Shown: positions 7,734-15,767, counted from the stretch's first letter. The stretch is 26,507 nt of DNA from CAYYMX01 sp964473045 (GCA_964473045.1 CAYYMX010000011.1:1-26507); one strand, 5' to 3'. The notes: generated by a model from the letters alone, not told the origin. A program made the numbers and translations.

Positions 7734-8353
7734 AAAAAACTATTTTTTATTCCATCTATTATGTATTGAATTGATATAGCACCTAAAATCAATCCAAATA
7801 ATTTGTGTATTATTTTTAGAAATATCCTATTCAATTTATTAAATATTATGTTAGAAAATAATAGAATCAACGATGAAAAAAATAAAATTAAGATTATGGG
7901 AAAAATTTGTTCATAAAACCCTATGAAACTATATGTAAAGTTTTTAGAAATAAGAATTGATAATGTAATTGCAGATGGGCCAGCAATTAAAGGTATAGAC
8001 ATCGGGAAAACTGCTAAACTTTCTATTTCATTGTCATTAGATAAATCAGTAGCTAAATTTTTTTTTCTCTGAACACGTTTTTCAAAAACCATCTCAAATG
8101 AAATAAAAAGTAAAAACAAACCTCCAACTATTTGAAATGACTCAATAGAAATACCCATAAAAATCAAAAAATTATTTCCGACAAAAGAAAAAAATGCTAA
8201 GACACTTGAAGAGATAATAAAAACAAGAATTGCCAACCTAAATATTTTTTTTGGTTTGTAGTTAGCGGTTAAAACTGCAAAAATAGGTATCAATGATACT
8301 GGGTCAATAGCCACAAAGGCTTTTAAAAGATTTTGTAAAAAAATTTCATGCAT
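7730..8353 (-). CDS. MarC/UPF0056 family inner-membrane protein
   Basis: The 207-residue protein has about six transmembrane helices and the MarC signatures: FVAIDPVSLIPIFAVLT near the N-terminus, a central SFEMVF region with a charged cytoplasmic loop (residues about 90-110), and AVFPMSIPLIAGPSAITLS in the second half. The proline/glycine motif is typical of this family. MarC was once linked to multiple antibiotic resistance, but that role has been withdrawn; the transported substrate is unknown. The ATG at 8353 fits better than the in-frame TTG at 8362. It is back to back with trhO: both start codons lie in the palindrome ATGCAT. It leads a coupled operon with DUF1289 and the secreted protein. 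Confidence 0.88.
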   Translation of the reverse strand: MHEIFLQNLLKAFVAIDPVSLIPIFAVLTANYKPKKIFRLAILVFIISSSVLAFFSFVGNNFLIFMGISIESFQIVGGLFLLFISFEMVFEKRVQRKKNLATDLSNDNEIESLAVFPMSIPLIAGPSAITLSILISKNFTYSFIGFYEQIFPIILILFFSSLILLFSNIIFNKLNRIFLKIIHKLFGLILGAISIQYIIDGIKNSFL

Positions 8354-9262
8354 AATAAACAAGAATTTCTAATTTGTTCATTTTATAAGTTTATAAACAT
8401 TCAAAAACCTACACAATTAAAAAAAAAATTGTTTGAATGTTTAAAAATTAATAATGTTAAGGGCACTATTCTTATTGGAAAAGAAGGGGTTAATGGATCA
8501 GTTTCATTAAAAAAAAAATTTTTAGAACAATTCAAGAATTTAATTAACAAGTCTTTTTCAACTTTTTTTTGGTTCAAAGTTCAAAAACACAAATCTCATG
8601 TTTTCCTCAGACTAAAAATAAAAATTAAAAATGAAATAGTAAAATTAGGACAAAAAGAAATTTCACCTCCGAATTTTACCGGAAAATATATTAAACCTGA
8701 AGATTGGGATAAATTGACTGAACAAAAAGATGTTGTAATTGTTGATACAAGAAATATTTATGAATCAAAAATTGGAACATTTAAAGACTCACTTAAACCT
8801 AATACTAATAATTTTACCGAATTTCCAGAATGGATTAAAAAAAACAAATCTCTTTTAAAAAATAGAAAAGTAGCAATGTTTTGTACAGGCGGTATTAGAT
8901 GTGAAAAAGCCACTACTTTTCTTCTAAAAAATGGTTTTAAAAATGTTTGTCAACTTGAAGGAGGAATAATTAATTACTTCGAAAAAACAAAAAACAATAA
9001 CAAAAAATGGAGTGGTGAGTGTTTTGTTTTTGATGAAAGAGTTACCATAAATGAAAATCTTGACAAAGGAATCTTTTCTCAATGCTTTGCTTGCAGATCA
9101 GCAATTACATTAGATGATATGGAGTCAAAGTCATATATTGAGGGAATCTCTTGTCCTCATTGTTTTTCTAACACATCAACAAAACAAAAAGAAAGTTTTT
9201 CCGAAAGACAAAAACAGGTAAATATAGCAAAAATAAAAGGTATCAAACACTTAGGAAGTTAA
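8348..9262 (+). CDS. trhO: tRNA uridine(34) hydroxylase TrhO (rhodanese family)
   Basis: TrhO (YceA) hydroxylates uridine 34 at the wobble position of several tRNAs using O2, giving 5-hydroxyuridine. The N-terminal acylphosphatase-like domain shows FYKF and KGTILIGKEGVNGSV (residues about 12-52). The rhodanese domain has VDTRN and the active loop CTGGIRCEKA with C179 as the key cysteine. The C-terminal part carries VFDERV and two cysteine pairs, C246/C249 and C269/C272, likely binding zinc. Length of 304 is normal. The start at 8348 is fixed by an in-frame stop at 8336-8338 and has no clear Shine-Dalgarno sequence. The stop is shared with the convergent FleQ-like gene in a TTAA. Confidence 0.93.
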   Translation: MHNKQEFLICSFYKFINIQKPTQLKKKLFECLKINNVKGTILIGKEGVNGSVSLKKKFLEQFKNLINKSFSTFFWFKVQKHKSHVFLRLKIKIKNEIVKLGQKEISPPNFTGKYIKPEDWDKLTEQKDVVIVDTRNIYESKIGTFKDSLKPNTNNFTEFPEWIKKNKSLLKNRKVAMFCTGGIRCEKATTFLLKNGFKNVCQLEGGIINYFEKTKNNNKKWSGECFVFDERVTINENLDKGIFSQCFACRSAITLDDMESKSYIEGISCPHCFSNTSTKQKESFSERQKQVNIAKIKGIKHLGS

Positions 9263-10323
9263 TCATTACCAATTCTAGGTATTGAAAACTTGCGCATCTT
9301 TTCTATCAAAGTTGTTCTGTTAATTTTCAAACTTCTCGATGCCTTTGTCACTGACCCACCATTTTTTTTTAGAGCCCCCTCAATAAGAATATACTCAATC
9401 TCACTTAAATGCCTTCGTAAATCAATTTTTTCTAAAAAATCAAACCACTTCTTGTAGTGACTTGGATGAGGCGTTGAATGTTCAGTAGAACTTTCTAAAT
9501 TATCTGCATCCGACAATTCTGAAGTCATTTCCCAAAGAATATTTTTTTCCTCATTACTATCTGGCAAATTAATTTTTATCAAATTTTCCTTAACATTTTT
9601 TGAATTTATTTTTTGATTCGGAAAAATTATAGAAGCTCTTTCCAATACATTTTTTAATTCTCTAACATTACCAGGCCAAACATATTCCATTAAAGCTAAC
9701 AATGCCGACTCTCCAAAACTGGGAGTATCAGAACCACTATTCTTTATTTCATCTAGAATGTGATTAACCAATTCAGGAATATCATCTTTTCTCTCTGACA
9801 GTGAAGGTATTTCAATAGGAAAGACATTTATTCTGTAAAATAAATCCGCTCTAAATAAGCCCTCATCTATTTTTTTTTCTATATTCTGATGTGTTGCACA
9901 AACTAGTCTCAAATCAAGCTCAATTTCTTTCTTCCCTCCTACTCTTTGAATACTTCTTGTTTCAATAGCTCTTAAAAGTTTTGCTTGTAGTTGCATAGGC
10001 ATATCACCTATCTCATCTAAGAATAAAGTACCATTGCTTGAAGCTTCAAATCTACCTTCTCTCATTGAATCAGCTCCAGTGAATGCACCTTTCTCATGTC
10101 CAAAAAGTTCTGATTCTAAAAGTTCTGAAGGAATAGCGGCACAATTTACATTAATTAATTCACCACCTCTTTGTGACTGATTATGAATTGCTCTAGCAAC
10201 AACATCTTTCCCGCAACCTGTCTCACCTCTTAAAAGTACTGTTGAATTAGATTTAGAAACCATTTCAACAAGCTTTTTTAAATTTTTGGTTGCTTCGCAA
10301 TTACCTTTAATAATTTCATTCAT
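9259..10323 (-). CDS. FleQ/FlrA-like sigma-54 activator lacking an N-terminal regulatory domain
   Basis: The 354-residue enhancer-binding protein starts almost directly with its AAA+ domain: Walker A GETGCGKD (residues 33-40), sigma-54 contact loop GAFTGA (79-84), Walker B LFLDEIGDM (about 100-108) and the arginine region RADLFYRINVFPI. The C-terminus has a Fis-type helix-turn-helix, GGSVTKASRSLKINRTTLIE, preceded by DLRRHLSEIEYILIEGAL. That stretch resembles FleQ/FlrA, the flagellar master regulators of Pseudomonas and Vibrio. Their N-terminal FleQ/receiver-like domain is missing. The ATG at 10323 is preferred; starting 17 codons earlier would add a hydrophobic leader from the spacer that does not fit this family. 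It diverges from a second sigma-54 activator and probably heads the flagellar hierarchy. Confidence 0.88.
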   Translation of the reverse strand: MNEIIKGNCEATKNLKKLVEMVSKSNSTVLLRGETGCGKDVVARAIHNQSQRGGELINVNCAAIPSELLESELFGHEKGAFTGADSMREGRFEASSNGTLFLDEIGDMPMQLQAKLLRAIETRSIQRVGGKKEIELDLRLVCATHQNIEKKIDEGLFRADLFYRINVFPIEIPSLSERKDDIPELVNHILDEIKNSGSDTPSFGESALLALMEYVWPGNVRELKNVLERASIIFPNQKINSKNVKENLIKINLPDSNEEKNILWEMTSELSDADNLESSTEHSTPHPSHYKKWFDFLEKIDLRRHLSEIEYILIEGALKKNGGSVTKASRSLKINRTTLIEKMRKFSIPRIGND

Positions 10324-10350
10324 AAAAACATCTAAATATAAAAGAAATAA

Positions 10351-10366
10351 TGTCAGAAAAATGACA
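10351..10366. promoter_or_regulatory. Inverted repeat TGTCA-N6-TGACA, candidate FleQ-like operator/enhancer
   Basis: Perfect 5-base arms, TGTCA and TGACA, flank GAAAAA. The core GTCA-N6-TGAC has the same arms and spacing as the FleQ box I recall from Pseudomonas aeruginosa. It lies 28 bases upstream of the FleQ-like start codon and about 95-105 bases upstream of the -24 element of the opposite promoter, a usual distance for a sigma-54 enhancer. Binding by the adjacent FleQ-like protein is inference. Confidence 0.5.
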
Positions 10367-10457
10367 ATTCTCAAAATTAAAAAAAAAAATTAAAAAAAAA
10401 AAATTATAAATACCTGATTTAATTGATAAATAAAAAAAAAATATTAAAAAAAAGAAT

Positions 10458-10475
10458 TTGGTAAGGTTCTTGCTT
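10458..10475 (+). promoter_or_regulatory. Sigma-54 (-24/-12) promoter of the flbD-like/fliE operon
   Basis: TTGGTAAGGTTCTTGCTT has the invariant GG (10460-10461) and GC (10472-10473) exactly ten bases apart, plus TTGC at -12. Transcription would start near 10485, about 24 bases before the ATG at 10509. It lies in the expected place ahead of a flagellar operon and downstream of a candidate enhancer. Confidence 0.8.
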
Positions 10476-10508
10476 CTTGGATAAAAAACATTTAAAGGTT
10501 TCAAAAAA

Positions 10509-11669
10509 ATGAGCGAAATATTAATAGTAGATGATTTTTTAGACAATATTAATGAGATACAAAAGTTTTTTGAAAGTAAAAGTCTTATTTGTAAAGTCTT
10601 AACACTTTCCGAAGCAAATAAAACCAGTAGCCCAAAATCTATTTTAATTTGCTCACAAAAATTGCAAGAGAAACTTGGAGAGCAAGCAGATCTTCTAAAC
10701 ATATCTAGAAATATTGGAAGTACTAATTTATTAGTTTTAAACTGTTCTTCTGAAAACTTGTACAAAATTGATACCGAACTTGGAGGTGCTTTTACAACAA
10801 TTACTTACAATGAAATGGATGAAGTAGTTAGAGAAATTATTTTTCAGATTATTTCATCAGAGAAATACAGTTTTTCAGACAAAAAAACTCATGCATTAAT
10901 TGCAATGGCTAAGAAAGTAGCAAAGACTGATGTTACAGTATTTATTCACGGTCCAACAGGAACTGGAAAAGAGGTTATTTCGAATTTCATTCATGAGAGT
11001 TCAGATAGATCAGAAAAACCATTTGTAGCTATTAACTGTGCAGCAATACCTGAAAATATGCTTGAGGCTATGTTATTTGGGCATGAAAAAGGAGCGTTCA
11101 CTGGTGCTTCTTCAGCAAATAAAGGAATTTTTAGAGCTGCAGACACTGGAACATTATTATTAGATGAAATTTCTGAAATGCCTTTATCGCTTCAGTCAAA
11201 ACTTCTAAGAGTTCTTCAAGAAAAAAAGGTTACTCCTATAGGAGGTCAAAGAGATATTGATGTCGATGTGAGGGTAATTGCAACAACAAACAGGGATATG
11301 GTTGAAGAAGTAGTTTCTAAAAAATTTAGAGAGGATCTATACTATAGACTTAATGTATTCCCTATTGAAACATCAAATTTATCAGAAAGAACTGATGATA
11401 TTATCCCAATAAGCGTCTCATTACTCAAACGACATGCTCAAAAAAATAATATTCCGTTTATTACAAAAGAAGCTAAAGATATTTTAGTAAAACATAGTTG
11501 GCCAGGGAATGTTCGAGAACTCGAGAATGTTCTTCAAAGAGCAATTGTTTTGTGTGAAGACAATCAAATACAGTCAAAAGATATTTTAATAGATCATTCT
11601 ATAAAAGAAAAATTTTATAACAATCTAAGTTCTGGAACTGAAAATAGTCAGAAAGTTTTACAGGCTTAA
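10509..11669 (+). CDS. FlbD-like sigma-54 activator with degenerate receiver and no DNA-binding domain
   Basis: The 386-residue regulator has three parts. Residues 1-115 form a receiver-like domain: ILIVDDF keeps the acidic pocket, but the strand where the phospho-accepting aspartate should be reads SILICSQKL, so phosphorylation is unlikely. Residues 125-355 are the AAA+ domain with Walker A GPTGTGKE (148-155), GAFTGA (195-200), Walker B TLLLDEISEM and WPGNVRELENVLQRA. The last 30 residues are polar and contain no helix-turn-helix; there is no room for one before fliE. Caulobacter FlbD normally ends in a Fis-type HTH, while Helicobacter FlgR also lacks one. It probably activates the flagellar promoters with DNA contact from a partner. 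fliE starts 14 bases later. Confidence 0.85.
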   Translation: MSEILIVDDFLDNINEIQKFFESKSLICKVLTLSEANKTSSPKSILICSQKLQEKLGEQADLLNISRNIGSTNLLVLNCSSENLYKIDTELGGAFTTITYNEMDEVVREIIFQIISSEKYSFSDKKTHALIAMAKKVAKTDVTVFIHGPTGTGKEVISNFIHESSDRSEKPFVAINCAAIPENMLEAMLFGHEKGAFTGASSANKGIFRAADTGTLLLDEISEMPLSLQSKLLRVLQEKKVTPIGGQRDIDVDVRVIATTNRDMVEEVVSKKFREDLYYRLNVFPIETSNLSERTDDIIPISVSLLKRHAQKNNIPFITKEAKDILVKHSWPGNVRELENVLQRAIVLCEDNQIQSKDILIDHSIKEKFYNNLSSGTENSQKVLQA

Positions 11670-11683
11670 TTTAGGAGAAAAAA

Positions 11684-12031
11684 ATGAAACCAACAACTAC
11701 AGTTTTAAAACCCTCAACAATGGCTAAAGTTGATAATAATCAAGAACAAATAAAAAACATTCAGCAAGATGTTGCTCAATTGACACCTACAATCTCACAA
11801 CCAGATAAAAATATTAGTTTTCTTGAAAATATTAAAGATGCAATTGATTCTGTTTCTGCAGACCAATTAAAAAGTGCTGAACTAACTAAAAATTTTGAAT
11901 TAGGTTTAGAAAATGATTTAACAAAAGTTATGATTCAGCAACAAATGGCAAGTATAGGTTTCCAAATGACACTAAACGTTAGAAACAAAGTTTTAAGTGC
12001 ATATAAAGATATTATGAACATGCCTGTATAA
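11684..12031 (+). CDS. fliE: Flagellar hook-basal body complex protein FliE
   Basis: FliE joins the MS ring to the proximal rod and is needed for export of rod proteins. The 115-residue sequence has a variable polar N-terminus and the conserved C-terminal pattern LKSAELTKNFELGLENDL, then MIQQQMASIGFQMTL, then RNKVLSAYKDIMNMPV, which is typical of FliE. A strong ribosome binding site (TAGGAG) lies about eight bases upstream of the ATG. It is between the flbD-like regulator and fliF, the usual place for fliE, and is probably expressed from the sigma-54 promoter at 10458. Confidence 0.92.
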   Translation: MKPTTTVLKPSTMAKVDNNQEQIKNIQQDVAQLTPTISQPDKNISFLENIKDAIDSVSADQLKSAELTKNFELGLENDLTKVMIQQQMASIGFQMTLNVRNKVLSAYKDIMNMPV

Positions 12032-12055
12032 TTTAAAAAACTTAAAGGAAAAAAA

Positions 12056-13777
12056 ATGGCAGAACAAACTCAAACATCAGAATTAGCAAGTACAAATTTG
12101 ACCAACACTGGAATAGTTTCAACGCTAACAAATTCATTAGAAAAACTTAAAAAGTATTCTAACGAACCTGCAGTTCAAAGATCTATCCCAGTTATGATCA
12201 CTTTATTTGTAATTTTTCTTGGCTTAGTATTTTTTATCACATTCAGAGAACCACCTAGAACAACATTATTTTCATCTTTACCAGAACACGAAAAATCAAG
12301 AGTAATTGATGTACTAAGAACAAATGGAATAGATGTTTCAATTGATTCAGCTACTGGAGAAATCTTAGTGCCATCGCCAGAATATTACGAAGCTAAAATG
12401 AAATTAGCTGCCGAAGGATTGCCAAGTTCTGTACCTCAAGGTTACGACCTTCTAGAAAAAATTCCTATGGGGACGAGCAGATCCGTTGAATTCATGAAAA
12501 TGAAACAAACTCAGGAAATAGAATTAGCCCGCTCTATTAACGAGATTGCTCATATTATTGGAGCCAGAGTTCATTTGGCTATTCCAGAAAAATCTGTATT
12601 TGTCAGAGATTCTGCTTCTCCTACAGCCTCAGTTTTTATAAAAATTGCAGATGGAAGAGCTTTAAATAGAGAGCAGGTTAGATCAATTGTTCATATTGTT
12701 TCTTCTTCTATTCCCAACATGTCGTCTGACAATGTTACAGTGGTTGATCAGTATGGTGCACTATTATCAAAACCAGAAGATGATCCACATATTGCACTCA
12801 CTGAAAAACAATTATCACATAGAATTAAAATTGAAAATTTGTATAGAGAAAGGATTCTCTCGCTAGTCTCTCCTATTGTTGGTCCAGGAAATCTGACAGC
12901 ACAAGTTAATGTTGACATGGACTACACTAACACTCAAACAACTGAAGAAACTTTTGACCCTGAATCAATTTCAACAAGAAGTGAACAAAATAGTCAAGAT
13001 GAATCAACTGACAGACCTGCAAGGGGTATCCCAGGCGCTGTTGCAAACCAAGCACCTTTGGCAGCAGATTTACAAGCAGACACACCTGAAACTGGTGAAC
13101 CTCAAGAATTTAAACAAAGATCATCAAGTAATGTAAAAAACTATGAAGTAAGTAAAAAACTCAGTACCATCATTGGACAAATTGGAAAGATCAAGAAGGT
13201 AAAAACTGCTGTACTAGTCAAAAATAAAATAGTTGAAACTCCAGAAGGTACCATTACAGAACCTTTAAGCGATGAAGATAAGGAAAAAATTTCCTCACTT
13301 GTAAAAGAAGCCGTGGGATTTAATGGTGATCGAGGAGATACAATAGTAGTAACAAGTGGTGATTTTATCGAAGAACTAAATATAATTTCTACAAAATGGT
13401 ATGAAGAATCGTGGTTTCAAAATATTGTAGGTCAAATGTCCACTGTGCTGATACTAGCTATCGTTACATTTGGTGCATTGAAGCCACTTCTGAATAGAAT
13501 CTTAGTACCTACAGGTGGAATTTCTGGCGCTCCTGGGATGTCAGAGTCTGATCTGGATGCTGAAGCAGAAGAAAGCGAAGTTGAAGTTCAGGAGGGTGAA
13601 TCTTTAGAGGACATAAAAGCAAAGTTAAAACCTAAAAAGACAGCTATTTCAGCTGAAATGCTTGATACTGCCAACACTTACGATGATAAAGTTGCAGTGA
13701 TTAGAATGATAGTTGGAGATGAATCTGGTAAGGTTTCAAATGTGTTTAGACAATTAATGAAAAAAGATGCACAATAA
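12056..13777 (+). CDS. fliF: Flagellar MS-ring protein FliF
   Basis: FliF builds the MS ring in the inner membrane, the base of the flagellar motor and housing of the export gate. The 573-residue protein has two transmembrane helices (about residues 43-62 and 460-480) enclosing a large periplasmic region. The first half contains the YscJ/FliF ring-building motifs (LRTNGIDVSID, LAAEGLPSSVPQGYDLL, IARSIN-like ELARSINEI, ARVHLAIPEKSVFVRD). The C-terminal cytoplasmic tail is acidic and would bind FliG. A ribosome binding site AAAGGA precedes the ATG. Slightly longer polar insertion around residues 295-360 is common in the family. Confidence 0.96.
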   Translation: MAEQTQTSELASTNLTNTGIVSTLTNSLEKLKKYSNEPAVQRSIPVMITLFVIFLGLVFFITFREPPRTTLFSSLPEHEKSRVIDVLRTNGIDVSIDSATGEILVPSPEYYEAKMKLAAEGLPSSVPQGYDLLEKIPMGTSRSVEFMKMKQTQEIELARSINEIAHIIGARVHLAIPEKSVFVRDSASPTASVFIKIADGRALNREQVRSIVHIVSSSIPNMSSDNVTVVDQYGALLSKPEDDPHIALTEKQLSHRIKIENLYRERILSLVSPIVGPGNLTAQVNVDMDYTNTQTTEETFDPESISTRSEQNSQDESTDRPARGIPGAVANQAPLAADLQADTPETGEPQEFKQRSSSNVKNYEVSKKLSTIIGQIGKIKKVKTAVLVKNKIVETPEGTITEPLSDEDKEKISSLVKEAVGFNGDRGDTIVVTSGDFIEELNIISTKWYEESWFQNIVGQMSTVLILAIVTFGALKPLLNRILVPTGGISGAPGMSESDLDAEAEESEVEVQEGESLEDIKAKLKPKKTAISAEMLDTANTYDDKVAVIRMIVGDESGKVSNVFRQLMKKDAQ

Positions 13778-13799
13778 GAAATAGAGTGGAGTTTTTTTT

Positions 13800-14849
13800 A
13801 TGGCTGAAAAGAAAAAAGAAGAAGATTCTCAAGAAGAAGAGAAGTCTCAATACGAACAATTAACAAGCACACAAAAATGTGCGATTTTAATGATGTTACT
13901 AGGTGAAGATGAAGCATCAGAAATTCTAAAAAACTTAGGTCCTAAGGAAGTACAACAGCTTGGAAAAGAAATGTACAATGTTGCAGGGCTTGACCAGGAT
14001 ACAGTCAATAAAGTTTTAGATGAATTTCTAGCTATTATAAAAACTCAAACAGACCTAGGTATGGGCTCTTCAAATTACATCAAAAATGTGATGACCAAAG
14101 CACTAGGTGAAAATAAAGCCCAATCAGTTTTAGGTAGAATCACTCCAACTGAAAGTGATAAACCTATTGAAATTCTCGATTGGATGGATGCAAGATCTTG
14201 TGCAGAACTAATTTCTGACGAACATCCTCAAATTAGAGCTCTAATCATTTCTTACCTTGAACCGGGAGTTGCTGCAGATGTTCTAGTTCTTCTACCAGAA
14301 GACGCTCAGGCAGATATAATTCATAGGATAGCGACACTTGAAACCGTCCAACCTGATGCTTTAGCAGAACTGGAAAGAGTTATGCAATTAAAATTTAAAA
14401 CTAACACTTCATTAAGAGCATCATCCGTTGGTGGTATTAAAGCTGCAGCTCAAATAATGAACTTTACAAAACAAAATATGGAACAAAGAGTTATGAAATC
14501 TCTTGGAGACAAAGATAGACATCTGGCAAAAGAAATACAAGAAAGTATGTTCACATTTGATACACTGATTTTAATGGATGATAGAAGTATGCAGACTCTC
14601 TTAAGAAACGTGGATCAAGAAATACTTATAATTGCGCTAAAAGGTTCAGAAGATGAACTTAAAGATAAGATTTTTTCATGCATGTCTCAAAGAGCCTCTG
14701 CAAACATTAGAGATGAAATGGAAGTGCTAGGGCCGGTAAGACTTACAGAAGTTCAAGATGCGCAAAAGGCAGTCATCAATGTTGCAAGAACAATGTCAGA
14801 TGAAGGAACAATAGTACTAGCTGGTAGAGGTGGAGATGACTTCGTATGA
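13800..14849 (+). CDS. fliG: Flagellar motor switch protein FliG
   Basis: FliG is the rotor protein that joins FliF to the C ring and contacts the stator to make torque. The 349-residue sequence has an acidic N-terminal stretch of about 20 residues before the conserved CAILMMLLGEDEASEIL helix, the middle-domain motif DEHPQIRALIISYL (near residue 140), and the C-terminal torque domain with alternating charges (MDDRSMQTLLRNVD, KGSEDELKDKIF, RDEMEVLGPVRLTEV). The last residues GRGGDDFV follow the torque helix. Its TGA overlaps the fliH ATG, so translation is coupled. Confidence 0.96.
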   Translation: MAEKKKEEDSQEEEKSQYEQLTSTQKCAILMMLLGEDEASEILKNLGPKEVQQLGKEMYNVAGLDQDTVNKVLDEFLAIIKTQTDLGMGSSNYIKNVMTKALGENKAQSVLGRITPTESDKPIEILDWMDARSCAELISDEHPQIRALIISYLEPGVAADVLVLLPEDAQADIIHRIATLETVQPDALAELERVMQLKFKTNTSLRASSVGGIKAAAQIMNFTKQNMEQRVMKSLGDKDRHLAKEIQESMFTFDTLILMDDRSMQTLLRNVDQEILIIALKGSEDELKDKIFSCMSQRASANIRDEMEVLGPVRLTEVQDAQKAVINVARTMSDEGTIVLAGRGGDDFV

Positions 14850-15760
14850 TGACACAAACAAATCAGAAAATAAAAAAGTCTGAAGAAGTAGATGATGTAG
14901 GTGAAACAGAAGCATTAAAAACAGATGAGATTCTAAGTATATTAAGTAAAACAAGTTTTGATTTTCAAAAAGAATCTGAAATTTCATCAAAAGCTTCCAT
15001 TCCATTTATAAAAAAAACTTTAAAAGAAGTTGCAGAAAAAACATTAGCAAATAGTCAAGAGTCGGAGCATTCTCCTGAAAAAGATGAAAATGTTTCCGTG
15101 GAAAAATCGCAAGACCAAGATATTGATTTAGAGCAACAGGAAAAAACTGTTGAAGAAAAAAAATACACAGATATTGAAGCTAAAAAAATGGCAAATGACT
15201 ACGCAAAAATTTATTACAATAAAGGGTATCAACTTGGAATAAAAAAAATCAAGGAAGAGCTAGCTAAAGGTGACAAAGCACTTGCTATAGTATTGAAAAA
15301 TACTACTGATAGTCTTTTTTTTACTGGACCCGAATTTTCAAAAAAAATCAATGGGTCTCTTAATGTTTTAATCTCAAAAACCTGTAAAGAAATCCTTGGA
15401 CATGAAATAGACAATAAAACTGAATTGTTTCTTAAAAGAATCCAAGAACTTTCCGATTCACTGACAAATTCTTTCAAAAAGGCGAAGGTCTTTCTTAATA
15501 AAAATGATTTTGAATCAATAAAGAAATTTTTGAATGAAAATAAAATAGATCTTAATCAGGAATTTTTGATTGATGAAACTTTAGAAAGAGGTGATCTTAA
15601 AATCAAATCTGGTTCGATAGAAATTGATGATATTGTTTCAAATAAAATGAAGTTTCCATCAGAAGAAAACTTAGAAAATGAAATGAACAAACTACAACAA
15701 GAAAATAAAATATTAGCTGAAAATAATAAAATAGAAAAAAACCAAAAAAGTCCTAGATAA
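14846..15760 (+). CDS. fliH: Flagellar assembly protein FliH
   Basis: FliH is the regulator and stator-like arm of the FliI export ATPase. The 304-residue product is poorly conserved, as is usual for FliH, and is identified mainly by position between fliG and fliI. It has a long acidic, low-complexity N-terminal region (residues 1-110), then a helical segment with spaced small residues (AKKMANDYAKIYYNKGYQLG) and a C-terminal domain with KIKSGSIEIDD, which matches the 'GD-ikI..G.vea' pattern of the FliH/HrpE family. It starts in an ATGA overlap with fliG; a second ATG follows directly. Confidence 0.82.
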   Translation: MMTQTNQKIKKSEEVDDVGETEALKTDEILSILSKTSFDFQKESEISSKASIPFIKKTLKEVAEKTLANSQESEHSPEKDENVSVEKSQDQDIDLEQQEKTVEEKKYTDIEAKKMANDYAKIYYNKGYQLGIKKIKEELAKGDKALAIVLKNTTDSLFFTGPEFSKKINGSLNVLISKTCKEILGHEIDNKTELFLKRIQELSDSLTNSFKKAKVFLNKNDFESIKKFLNENKIDLNQEFLIDETLERGDLKIKSGSIEIDDIVSNKMKFPSEENLENEMNKLQQENKILAENNKIEKNQKSPR

Positions 15761-15767
15761 AATTAAG

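Larger units (their letters stand above)
10324..10508. other. A-tract-rich regulatory spacer between the two sigma-54 activator genes
   Basis: This 185-base spacer holds, from left to right: an inverted repeat (10351-10366), four long A runs of 11, 12, 10 and 8 bases (10379-10389, 10392-10403, 10432-10441, 10446-10453), and a -24/-12 promoter reading right (10458-10475). This is the layout of a sigma-54 control region: enhancer, bendable DNA, promoter. No matching -24/-12 site was found for the leftward gene, which may use a sigma-70 promoter hidden in the AT-rich sequence. Confidence 0.65.

Noticed and set aside
8354..8362. Upstream TTG start for marC giving three more residues
   Set aside because: The ATG at 8353 begins the conserved MHEIF opening and is a stronger start codon.
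10324..10374. Upstream start adding 17 hydrophobic residues to the FleQ-like protein
   Set aside because: The extra residues are read from AT-rich spacer and would put a membrane-like leader on a cytoplasmic AAA+ protein; MNEIIKGN fits the family start.
10316..10765. 149-codon minus-strand frame across the regulatory spacer and the flbD-like start
   Set aside because: Its product is Phe/Ile/Lys-rich noise from A/T runs, and it overlaps two well-supported genes, the promoter and the inverted repeat.
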